Origin: Blastocatellia bacterium | GTDB lineage: Bacteria > Acidobacteriota > Blastocatellia > UBA7656 > JADIYM01 | DNA length: 64,000 nt | Reading direction: 5' to 3' | Assembly: GCA_016705245.1 (NCBI GenBank) | Contig: JADIYM010000011.1 | Span: 124,001 to 188,000, forward strand | Shown here: positions 19,041 to 26,697 of the stretch, one piece after another | Layout: each line of letters begins with the position of its first letter | Numbering within the stretch: position 1 is the stretch's first letter | Position numbers and translations under genes: made by a program | Notes under the pieces: generated by a model | Database searches by the model: none | Told to the model about the DNA's origin: nothing | Seen by the model: the letters and a program-made list of their open reading frames with translations, nothing else

Positions 19041-19189
19041 TCCTCGCTTGATCCGGAACGCCGCGAACTACGACGCTCGACTCAACCGGCGTGAATCGCG
19101 TCAGATGTCCGAACGTTACCGCCAATCGACGGGATGGTCAACGAGGCTGCTTCGCGACGATGGACCAGGGAGGCGTTACAGGCAACGGG

Positions 19190-19425
19190 GCTCTGGGTCA
19201 TAAAGCGCGAGTTGGTAAGGCCCGGAGAATCAGACCCCGGTTGGCCCAGAACCCGGAGCGCAGCGACGGGCCGACTGCAGTCACCGTAGGACTCGAGTTG
19301 GACGTCGGCCCCTCGCTGCGCTCGGGGTTCTGGGTCATCAAGCGCGCGTTGGTACGGCCCTGGAGAATCAGACGTCGAATCATAAGCGCGAGTTGGTAAG
19401 GCCCGGAGAATCAGACCCCGTTTGA
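19190..19425. repeat. Family A inverted-repeat element, copy 2, with three direct repeats
   Basis: Arms at 19239-19275 (cccagaacccggagcgcagc) and 19303-19337 (gcccctcgctgcgctcgggg) are inverted copies. The flanking phrase aagcgcgagttggtaaggcc, continuing cggagaatcagacc, occurs three times (about 19203, 19341 and 19384) as a direct repeat. It fills most of the 500 bp between the divergent BNR and GH31 genes; I see no gene in this stretch. Confidence 0.8.
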
Positions 19426-19539
19426 GCCATCCATCGTGACACTCCGCCGAAGCCCCAGTAAACTCGCCCGCACCGCGGCGCACCGTTGCCGGCAAGTCGC
19501 TTGCAACGCCATCACATCGATTCGAGCTTCGAGGCCACC

Positions 19540-21672
19540 ATGCGATCGACGTCCGCATTCGCGCTCTGTTTCACCCTCCTTCTGGCTCTGCTCTCACCGT
19601 CCACGGTTGTTCGGGCGGATCCGCGCCAGTTCGCCGGCGGCTCGGCGGAGTGGCAGGGGGGCATCCGCGTTACCCTGAAGGACGTCGTGCTAGATGTGCG
19701 GCTCGTGTACGCCGACACGGTCCGGGTGCGACTCGCACCCGCGAACCGATTCGAGCGGCTGGACCGATCGTACGCCGTTGTCGCGCCCCGACCTGCGGGC
19801 CCCGCCGGCGCCGTCTCGGAACGAGTGGAGGGAGACCTGCGAATCATCACGCTCACCGGACCCGAGTGTTCGGCGCGCGTCACGGTCCGGCCCGACACTA
19901 GTGCCGTCGTCGCGATTCTCGATGCCGCAGGTCACGTCGTTGTGGAGGACGACCCGGCTGCGCCGCCGCGGGTCGACGCAGCCACCGGCGCCGTCGACGT
20001 CACCAAGCTCCATCCCCGAGACCAGTTCGTGTACGGCTTCGGCGAAAAGGCGCTTCCGCTCGATCGAACGTCCGTCGAGATGGTGCACTGGAACTCCGAT
20101 ACCCCTGGTTACAAGACCGGCACCGATCCGATCTACCAGACGACGCCGTTCTACATTGGTTTGCGGCGTGGCAAGGCCTATGGGCTCTTCTTCGACAACA
20201 CGTACCGCTCGTATTTCAATGTCGCGAAGCGTCACCCCGAACGCATCAGCTTCGGCGCGCCGGGAGGCTGGCTCGACCAGTACGTATTCTGCGGAGGAGC
20301 TGCCCGTGATCCTCGACAGGTGATCCGGCGCTACACGGAGCTCACCGGCCGGTCCGAGCTGCCGCCGCTCTGGGCCCTCGGGTATCAGCAGTGTCGGTGG
20401 GGCTACTACCCCGAGAAGCGTGTGCGCGAAATCGCCGCGAAGTTTCGCGAGACGGGAATTCCGTGCGACGCGATCTACCTCGACATCGACTACATGGACG
20501 GCTATCGGGTCTTCACGTGGGACAAGTCGCGATTCCCGAACCCGAAGCAGATGGTCGGCGACCTGCGCCGGGATGGCTTCCACACGGTCGTCATCATCGA
20601 TCCGGGAATCAAGGTCGACGAAGCATACGCCGCGTACCAGTCCGGGAAAGCCGGCAGGCATTTCGTGACAATGCCCGATGGATCCGAGTTCCAGGGTGCG
20701 GTCTGGCCGGGCCTGTGCGCGTTTCCCGACTTCACTTCGCCTCGTGCACGACAGTGGTGGGGCAGCCAGTTTGCCGAGCTCGTCGACACCGGAGTGCGGG
20801 GTTTCTGGACGGACATGAACGAGCCGTCGGTCTTCCTGCCGCCGAACTTCGACGAGCCGTGGTCGATCCAGCATCCGGCAAAGACGTTTCCGTCCGAGAC
20901 TCGCCAGGACGGAGACGGCGACCCGGATTCGCACGCCCGCTACCACAACGTCTACGGTCAGCAGATGACTCGAGCGACTCGCGACGGACTGCTCGCGCTA
21001 GCGCCGGATCAGCGTCCGTTCATTCTCACGCGAGCGACGTTTGCCGGTGGGCAGCGTTACGCCGCGTCGTGGACAGGCGACAACATCGCGACCTGGGAGC
21101 ACCTCGAGCTGTCGATCCCGATGTTGCTCAGCATGGGCGTGAGTGGCCAGAGCCTAGCTGGCGCCGACATCGGCGGCTTCATCGATTCTCCGACGCCGGA
21201 GCTTTACGTGCGCTGGCTGCAGGCCGCTTGCCTGACCCCGATCATGCGCTCGCACACCGTTGCCGGAACTCCCGATCAGGAGCCGTTCTCTTACGGTCCC
21301 GAGTACACCGACATCAATCGCGCTACGATCGAGCTCCGCTACGAGCTCATGCCGTATCTCTACACGCAGTTCGCACTCGCCGAGCAGACCGGGGAGCCCG
21401 TGATGCGACCGCTCTGGCTCGACACGCCGACCGACAACCGCGTGTTGACGACACAGGATGAGTTCCTCGTCGGTCCGGACCTGCTCGTGGCCCCCGTGGT
21501 GCGGCCCGGTGTGACGACGCGACGAGTCGTGTTTCCGATCGGCGCCGACTGGATAAACTGGTACACGGGCGAATTGCATCGCGGCGGGACCGATGCCGAC
21601 GTGGCGGCGCCGATAGGCAGGCTACCGCTTTTCGCGCGCGCCGGGCGCGCGCGCGAAGTGGACTTGAGGTGA
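19540..21672 (+). CDS. Glycoside hydrolase family 31 (alpha-glucosidase/alpha-xylosidase type), exported
   Basis: Signal peptide MRSTSAFALCFTLLLALLSP, then the GH31 N-terminal beta domain and the TIM barrel: WALGYQQCRWGYYPEKRVRE, YLDIDYMDGYRVFTWD, the nucleophile region GFWTDMNEPSVF (~Asp 422), and the acid/base region SWTGDNIATWEHL (~Asp 512). It should release glucose (or xylose) from alpha-glycosides outside the cytoplasm. ATG 19540 places the signal peptide at the N-terminus; ATG 19486 does not. The C-terminus after LPLFARAG is odd: a frame change in the cgcgcg run (21636-21660) would extend it to 21749 with LEVIRVVLPNDGASKSVELR. Confidence 0.93.
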   Translation: MRSTSAFALCFTLLLALLSPSTVVRADPRQFAGGSAEWQGGIRVTLKDVVLDVRLVYADTVRVRLAPANRFERLDRSYAVVAPRPAGPAGAVSERVEGDLRIITLTGPECSARVTVRPDTSAVVAILDAAGHVVVEDDPAAPPRVDAATGAVDVTKLHPRDQFVYGFGEKALPLDRTSVEMVHWNSDTPGYKTGTDPIYQTTPFYIGLRRGKAYGLFFDNTYRSYFNVAKRHPERISFGAPGGWLDQYVFCGGAARDPRQVIRRYTELTGRSELPPLWALGYQQCRWGYYPEKRVREIAAKFRETGIPCDAIYLDIDYMDGYRVFTWDKSRFPNPKQMVGDLRRDGFHTVVIIDPGIKVDEAYAAYQSGKAGRHFVTMPDGSEFQGAVWPGLCAFPDFTSPRARQWWGSQFAELVDTGVRGFWTDMNEPSVFLPPNFDEPWSIQHPAKTFPSETRQDGDGDPDSHARYHNVYGQQMTRATRDGLLALAPDQRPFILTRATFAGGQRYAASWTGDNIATWEHLELSIPMLLSMGVSGQSLAGADIGGFIDSPTPELYVRWLQAACLTPIMRSHTVAGTPDQEPFSYGPEYTDINRATIELRYELMPYLYTQFALAEQTGEPVMRPLWLDTPTDNRVLTTQDEFLVGPDLLVAPVVRPGVTTRRVVFPIGADWINWYTGELHRGGTDADVAAPIGRLPLFARAGRAREVDLR

Positions 21673-21848
21673 TTCGGGTCGTGCTGCCGAACGACGGGGC
21701 CAGCAAGAGTGTCGAACTGCGCCCGCCTGCGCCAAGGGAGCCCCGGTAGTCAATTAGATTTGGCGCCTCGACACGTATCGCGTACTTTGCCTGCGGGCGC
21801 ACCCACCATGCGATCGTGCCCGTCAGTACCTCTCGAGGACCCCCCAAA

Positions 21849-23297
21849 GTGACAGAGCCCACGAAACGATTGAGGAAGAGCGGCGTGTATGACGTCGCAT
21901 CGACCCGCGAGCGACTGGAGAGTGAAGCCCAGTTCACCGGGCGCGGCGTCACCATTGCCATGCTCGATTCCGGGTTCCAGCGTCACCCGGATCTGACTAC
22001 TCCGAAGAACCGCATCCTCGCCGTCGTCGACTCGCTCGATCCGTCCAACACCGTCGAGCCCGCCACGGTGCAGGGCTGGCAATGGCACGGAACCCAGACC
22101 TCGGTCGTCGCTGCTGGAAACGGTCACCTCTCGGGCGGCCGATACCGGAGCCTGGCGCCCGACGCCCGCGTTGTCCTCGTCAAACTGGGAAAGGACGGTC
22201 GAATCTCGGACGAGCACATTGCCCGCGGACTCGAGTGGGTGCTCGAGAACCAGAAGAGGTACCGCATCGATATCGTGAGCATCTCGGCTGGCGGCGACGA
22301 GCCCATCCCGTACACGTCGAGCGTGGCAGATCAGGCTGCCGAGGAAGCCGTCCGGCGCCGGATCGTGGTAGTCGTCGCGGCGGGCAACTCGGGCTTCGAA
22401 CAACACCACCTCCCGATGCCGCCGGCCAACGCACCGTCGGTCATCACGGTCGGCGGCTATGACGACAAGGGTCATCTCGGCGGGCAGCTCGAGCTCTACC
22501 GCTCGAGCTTCGGACCGACCGTCGATGGACTGCTCAAGCCTGAAGTGATCGCGCCCGCCGCGTGGGTCGTCGCTCCGATCCTCGTTGGAACGGATCAGGA
22601 GGCGAAGGCCGCAGCTCTCTTCGAGCTGGTCGAGACTGCGGACGTCGCGTTGCCGGCGCGCGTGGAAACGCTCGGCAAGGCCGCTGGCCTCGACAAGGGG
22701 CTCGAGCGCCGAACGCCGGCCGAGATCCGCGCGGCGATCGACACGGCCATTCGCGGCGCCAAATTCGTCTCATCGAAGTACCAGCACGTCGACGGGACGT
22801 CGTTTGCGACGCCGATTGTCTCGTCCGTCGTTGCGCAGATGATCGAGTCGAATCCGGATCTGAAGCCTGTGGCGATCAAGCACATCCTCTGCGCCACGGC
22901 AGATCGAATCGCCGGCTCTGACGTGTACCGGCAAGGCTTCGGCAGTCTCGATCCAAAGGCCGCGGTAGAACAGGCCCGACGCGCGCCCGGTGGACTGCCG
23001 GCCGCGTATTTCGGACTTCCAGCGGTCAAGGACGGCATCGTGACGTTCTATTTTCTCGATCCGACCGCACGCTCGGTGGCAATCGCTGGAGACTTCAACG
23101 GTTGGAACCCGACGGCCACACCGCTCGAGCGCGATCCCAACGGACTTTGGCACGTACGGGTTCCGGTTCATGGCATCGGGCTGCTTCGATACAAGATCGT
23201 CGTGGACGGGGATCGCTGGATCGAGGATCCGAACAACTGGATCCGGGTGCCGGCCGAGGCGGGAGGGCTTGTGTCGGCGCTCGTCGTCGGCGCCTGA
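21849..23297 (+). CDS. Subtilisin-like serine protease (S8) fused to a C-terminal glycogen-binding-like (CBM48) domain
   Basis: The catalytic triad is in order: Asp in IAMLDSGFQRHPD (~39), His in WQWHGTQTSVVAAG (~79), the oxyanion Asn in VAAGNSGF (~178) and Ser in DGTSFATPIVSS (~317). Residues ~400-482 are an AMPK/CBM48-type E-set domain (SVAIAGDFNGWNP, LLRYKIVVDGDRWIEDPNN). There is no signal peptide, so it appears cytoplasmic. The GTG at 21849 was chosen because gagga precedes it; GTG 21816 is the alternative. It follows the GH31 gene on the same strand; a link to alpha-glucan metabolism is inference. Confidence 0.88.
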   Translation: MTEPTKRLRKSGVYDVASTRERLESEAQFTGRGVTIAMLDSGFQRHPDLTTPKNRILAVVDSLDPSNTVEPATVQGWQWHGTQTSVVAAGNGHLSGGRYRSLAPDARVVLVKLGKDGRISDEHIARGLEWVLENQKRYRIDIVSISAGGDEPIPYTSSVADQAAEEAVRRRIVVVVAAGNSGFEQHHLPMPPANAPSVITVGGYDDKGHLGGQLELYRSSFGPTVDGLLKPEVIAPAAWVVAPILVGTDQEAKAAALFELVETADVALPARVETLGKAAGLDKGLERRTPAEIRAAIDTAIRGAKFVSSKYQHVDGTSFATPIVSSVVAQMIESNPDLKPVAIKHILCATADRIAGSDVYRQGFGSLDPKAAVEQARRAPGGLPAAYFGLPAVKDGIVTFYFLDPTARSVAIAGDFNGWNPTATPLERDPNGLWHVRVPVHGIGLLRYKIVVDGDRWIEDPNNWIRVPAEAGGLVSALVVGA

Positions 23298-23359
23298 CAC
23301 GACACATCACGGTCATCGCAATGGAATCGGACTGCCACTCTTCGCTATAGTCCCACGCC

Positions 23360-24586
23360 ATGAAGACACTCGCCGTTGCCTCGCACTTCGCCCTCGCGTC
23401 ACTCGTCGTCCTCTGTCTTGCTGCTTTCACCGGATGCGGAGCCGGTCCAGCCGGATCGGGCGGAGGTCAGTCAACGCTTGGCGAACAATCGCCGGAGTTG
23501 ACGGACGGAGTCCTCGTCGTTCAGGTCTTCCCCGGATCGCCTGCCGAGAAAGCGGGTCTGAAGGCTGGCGACATCATCATCGGGTACAACGGAGTGTCGA
23601 CGCCCGACAACCTGATCTACGACCAGGCGAAGGCCGAGGCCGATGCGAAGAAGCTTGAGTCGATCGATCTCATGGTCCTTCGCGGTTCGGCGCTGCAGAT
23701 CGTAAAGGCACCTGGCGGAACGCTGGGGTTCGAGAAGCGGTCGTGGGTAGGTGTGCTTGAAGCCGTGTTTTCACGCCTCGAGCAGGGAAAGCCCGAGCAG
23801 GCATCCCAGATCATCGACGTCGCGGAAGCTGAAGGCGCGCTCAAGCCTGAACAGTTGCTCGTTGCGAGAATCTGGACCATCCCAGACGTCGCAACACCTG
23901 AGCAGGAGGCTCAGCGCAATGAGTGGCTCGCCAAACTCTACGAACTGGTTCCGGCGGATGGGTTGACGGAACTGGCCAAGCAACAGTTCGTGAACTATCG
24001 GCGGCATGGCGCTGCGGCGGCCTGCTTCGCGCACGTGCTCAAGGGGTCGCCGGGAGACACGGTTGCGCGTCTCAATCTCGCGGTGTCTTACACTGCGCTG
24101 GGAAAGTTCAATGAAGCGGCGCGCGGGATTGCGACGGTCGAGAAGGCAGGTAAGTCGACCTTGACCGACGTTGGCATCAGGACCGTCGAACGCACGAAGG
24201 CGAACATCGCGCTCGGAAAGAAAGACTACAAGACGGCACTGGCGTTCTACTCCTCGGCGGTTTCGGCGGAAGCAAATCCGCAAGACTGGCTAACGCAGTC
24301 GCTCTACCTCTACTCGGCAGCTCGATCGAGTGATCCGGCGGCCTTTGCGATAGCGCTCGAGCGCGTCAGGACGTTGCAGGGCGAAAGCCTTGGCTTGATG
24401 GACGTCCACATTAAGTTGCTCGAGACATTTGCGCTCTCGTTGCAGAAGAAAGACGCCGAGGCTTCTGCAAAGGCCAGAGAGTTGCCTGAGGATCTGCCTG
24501 CAGTCGTCGTGGAATATTGGCAGAGAGTTCCGGACGGGCAGGATGTGCTCGACCGATGGAGAGCGGCGCGACAGGCTTCGAAGTAG
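23360..24586 (+). CDS. PDZ-domain lipoprotein with TPR-like helical repeats
   Basis: The 408-residue protein has a lipoprotein signal (ASLVVLCLAAFTGC, lipobox Cys ~26). A Gly/Ser linker leads to a PDZ domain at ~48-112 (GSPAEKAGLKAGDIIIGYNG) without any protease domain. The rest is helical and TPR-like (VARLNLAVSYTALGKFNEAA; GKKDYKTALAFYSSAV). It probably acts as an outer-membrane- or periplasm-anchored scaffold. It begins 62 bp after the subtilase and may be co-transcribed with it. Confidence 0.82.
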   Translation: MKTLAVASHFALASLVVLCLAAFTGCGAGPAGSGGGQSTLGEQSPELTDGVLVVQVFPGSPAEKAGLKAGDIIIGYNGVSTPDNLIYDQAKAEADAKKLESIDLMVLRGSALQIVKAPGGTLGFEKRSWVGVLEAVFSRLEQGKPEQASQIIDVAEAEGALKPEQLLVARIWTIPDVATPEQEAQRNEWLAKLYELVPADGLTELAKQQFVNYRRHGAAAACFAHVLKGSPGDTVARLNLAVSYTALGKFNEAARGIATVEKAGKSTLTDVGIRTVERTKANIALGKKDYKTALAFYSSAVSAEANPQDWLTQSLYLYSAARSSDPAAFAIALERVRTLQGESLGLMDVHIKLLETFALSLQKKDAEASAKARELPEDLPAVVVEYWQRVPDGQDVLDRWRAARQASK

Positions 24587-24631
24587 TTCGGAGGCCTGAT
24601 CCCGACATACTGGATCGAGCGAGTGAATCGT

Positions 24632-24682
24632 ACGACTGTCCGTAGGCCGGCTCGCTGAACGAAACCGCTACGCGGTAGGAAG
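24632..24682. repeat. Family B partial copy (degenerate)
   Basis: The phrase gtccgtaggccggctcgctg, followed by aacgaaaccgctacgcggtagg, resembles half of a Family B arm. It lies just after the PDZ gene stop and before the larger Family E element. Confidence 0.55.
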
Positions 24683-24750
24683 CAAGACATGCCAAACGGA
24701 ATTCGAGGACGTGGGACGAGCCGATGCCGGAGTATGTCGTCCAGGCCTCC

Positions 24751-24960
24751 GAAAAGCGCCGTAGGCGCGACAGAGCCTGAGCCCACGGCGTAAGCCGTGG
24801 GTTGTCCGATTGGAGCCGATAGAGCCCCGCAGGGGCGATACAAGGCCTTCGAAGGCGTGCGTCTTTGTTGTTTCGCCCCTGCGGGGCTTTCGTCTCTCGT
24901 GCGCAGTTCCCACGGCTTGCGCCGTGGGCTCAGGCTCTTTCGCGCCTACGGCGCTTTTCG
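24751..24960. repeat. Family E compound palindrome (nested hairpins in a large inverted repeat)
   Basis: The left arm (24751-24840) and right arm (24868-24960) are inverted copies. Each carries three short perfect palindromes: aaaagcgccgtaggcgcg, cccacggcgtaagccgtggg, and agccccgcaggggcg. The transcript would fold into a cruciform-like multi-hairpin between the PDZ gene (+) and tsaC (-). I see no coding sequence in this gap. Similar short palindromes are known as dispersed repeats in other environmental genomes (from memory, not checked). Confidence 0.8.
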
Positions 24961-25039
24961 GATCCGGACCGCTCCGGCTCCAGCCTTGTGGCTACCGCTT
25001 CAAGGCCGGTTCGGTCGACTCCCTTGCTCCCACCAGATA

Positions 25040-25072
25040 GAAACCGCTGCGCTACCGCTCGCGGTTCTGATG
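25040..25072. repeat. Family B half-copy at the 3' end of tsaC
   Basis: The phrase gaaaccgctgcgctaccgct, followed by cgcggttctgatg, is one Family B arm. It contains the stop codon and last codons (NRER-stop) of the minus-strand tsaC gene. Confidence 0.7.
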
Positions 25073-26026
25073 CATCTCCGCGTGCGACGCCCGCTCGATG
25101 CGGTCTCGAAGCGCGGCCCCGATTCCGTCTGGCGGCGGCAACTCAGCCCAGATCGAGGTGACGCCAGCGGCATCGCACTCACGGAAGAATGCAAACAGCG
25201 CGCGTGCGTAACTTCCGACATCCGGCAGGACCCGGCATCGCGCGAACGACTCCGGTTGCTGCGGAGTGTGGAGTCCGATGAAGGCAGCGTCGCGGCCGGC
25301 GCGCGCGAGCCGCGAGTCGCCAATGGGCACCACGCGGGCCACAGGCGCGTAGTGTCGATACTTCATTCCCGGACTTACAGGCGAACGTTCCCCGGCATCT
25401 GCCTCGACTGCCATTCGGACCGGCGCCAGTTGCGCAATCGCTTCGAGGCCAAGTCCTCCGGATCGCAGCACCACGAGTTCAGGTCCCGTCGCATCCACAA
25501 CCGTCGATTCAATTCCGATCTCGGTCGCCTCGCCCTCGAGAACGCACGCAATCCGGCCATCGAGATCCTCGAGCACGGCCTTCCACGTCGTCGGGCTTGG
25601 CCGACCGGATCGATTCGCTGACGGGGCGCACAAGGGAAAGCCGGCCGCGTGAAGCAGGTCGAGCGCCACAGGATGACGCGGCATCCGCACGCCGACCGTA
25701 TCGAGTCCGGCCGTGACGATGTCCGGAATGTTCGTGCGGCGAGGAAGAACAAGTGTCAGAGGTCCAGGAAAGAACGCCTCGATCAGCCGCGACGCGAGCG
25801 GAGGCACATCGCGCGCAACGAGGCGAACGTCGTCCTTCGAGCCTACGTGCACGATTAGCGGATTGTCCGCCGGCCGCTCCTTCGCTTCGAAGATCTTTGC
25901 GACCGCGACGGCGTCGAAGGCGTTGGCGCCGAGGCCGTAGACCGTCTCGGTCGGAAAGGCGACGACCTCGCCGTTTCGAAGATACTCCGCAGCCTCGATG
26001 GGCGAGCGTGTCACGACCGTCTTCAC
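25052..26026 (-). CDS. tsaC: Threonylcarbamoyl-AMP synthase (Sua5/YrdC family)
   Basis: Makes threonylcarbamoyl-AMP for the t6A37 modification of ANN-decoding tRNAs. The YrdC domain (~1-190) has VAFPTETVYGLGANAF, KERPADNPLIVHV, FFPGPLTLVL, VGVRMPRHPVA and APSANRSGRPSPT; a C-terminal Sua5 domain (PGMKYRHYAP linker, then ~100 residues) makes it the long Sua5 form. GTG 26026 (VKTVVTRSPIEAAEYL) matches the family start; an in-frame GTG at 26116 would add 30 unlikely residues. Its final codons are supplied by a Family B repeat. It is third in the tkt-rpiB-tsaC strand run. Confidence 0.92.
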   Translation of the reverse strand: MKTVVTRSPIEAAEYLRNGEVVAFPTETVYGLGANAFDAVAVAKIFEAKERPADNPLIVHVGSKDDVRLVARDVPPLASRLIEAFFPGPLTLVLPRRTNIPDIVTAGLDTVGVRMPRHPVALDLLHAAGFPLCAPSANRSGRPSPTTWKAVLEDLDGRIACVLEGEATEIGIESTVVDATGPELVVLRSGGLGLEAIAQLAPVRMAVEADAGERSPVSPGMKYRHYAPVARVVPIGDSRLARAGRDAAFIGLHTPQQPESFARCRVLPDVGSYARALFAFFRECDAAGVTSIWAELPPPDGIGAALRDRIERASHAEMHQNRER

Positions 26027-26130
26027 GGTCGTGACTCTACCACGCACTATCGTGGACGCCGGATTGGCGGTCGGCTCGAGCCTTCCGGTCGTGAACGCTT
26101 CTGCAAATACGCTCACGAAGCTGCGCCTTA

Positions 26131-26170
26131 CGCATCAGTACCGTGCGCGGTAGCGCACGGGTCGATCCCG
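26131..26170. repeat. Family B variant (cagtaccgtgcgcggtagcg core)
   Basis: The single copy catcagtaccgtgcgcggta, followed by gcgcacgggtcg, lies immediately downstream of rpiB. It matches the variant cores at 34532 and 34708 except for the stem bases. Confidence 0.65.
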
Positions 26171-26171
26171 G

Positions 26172-26630
26172 TCAGGCGTTCGTTGCCTGTTCGCGTTCGA
26201 TCGCTTCGACCTTGTTCGAACGGCGAACGTGCCGTTCCTCGTTGGTGAACTCGGCGCTCAGGAACGAGCGGACACACGCAAGTGCGAGCTCGACGCCGAT
26301 GATGCGGGCTCCAAGGCATAGAACGTTCATCGCGTCGTGTTCGACACCCTGGTGGGCCGAATATGTATCGTGGCAGAGACAAGCCCGAACCCCGCGGAAC
26401 TTGTTCGCGGTGATTGTGACGCCGACCCCGCTGCCGCAGATGACGATGCCGCGGTCGACTTCGCCGCGTTGCATGCTCTCGGCGACGGCCCGCGCCGCAT
26501 CGGGGTAGTCAGCGGCCGCCGAGCTGTGCACCCCGTGGTCAACTACGGTGTGGCCGAGCGATTCGAGCAGTTCGATGACCGTTTCGTTCAAGGGATAGCC
26601 GCCGTGATCGGATCCAATGGCGATTCGCAT
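26172..26630 (-). CDS. rpiB: Ribose-5-phosphate isomerase B
   Basis: The 152-residue protein interconverts ribose 5-phosphate and ribulose 5-phosphate in the non-oxidative pentose phosphate pathway. Motifs: MRIAIGSDHGGYPLNE, VDHGVHSSAAADYPD, and the active-site CGSGVGVTITANKFRGVRA, followed by HDAMNVLCLGAR. ATG 26630 gives the canonical start; the open frame continuing to 27224 is a shadow of transketolase. It sits 67 bp after transketolase, with a GC-rich hairpin (26658-26685) between them. Confidence 0.95.
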   Translation of the reverse strand: MRIAIGSDHGGYPLNETVIELLESLGHTVVDHGVHSSAAADYPDAARAVAESMQRGEVDRGIVICGSGVGVTITANKFRGVRACLCHDTYSAHQGVEHDAMNVLCLGARIIGVELALACVRSFLSAEFTNEERHVRRSNKVEAIEREQATNA

Positions 26631-26697
26631 GAAGCGTCTCCTGATGAATGATGGAATGGGGGCGCCGCCGGCATGCGACGGCGCCCCGCGGCGTTCG

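Noticed and set aside
21808..21852. Short leader ORF overlapping the subtilase GTG start
   Set aside because: A 14-codon frame with a GTGA overlap can occur by chance, and no SD or conserved pattern supports it.
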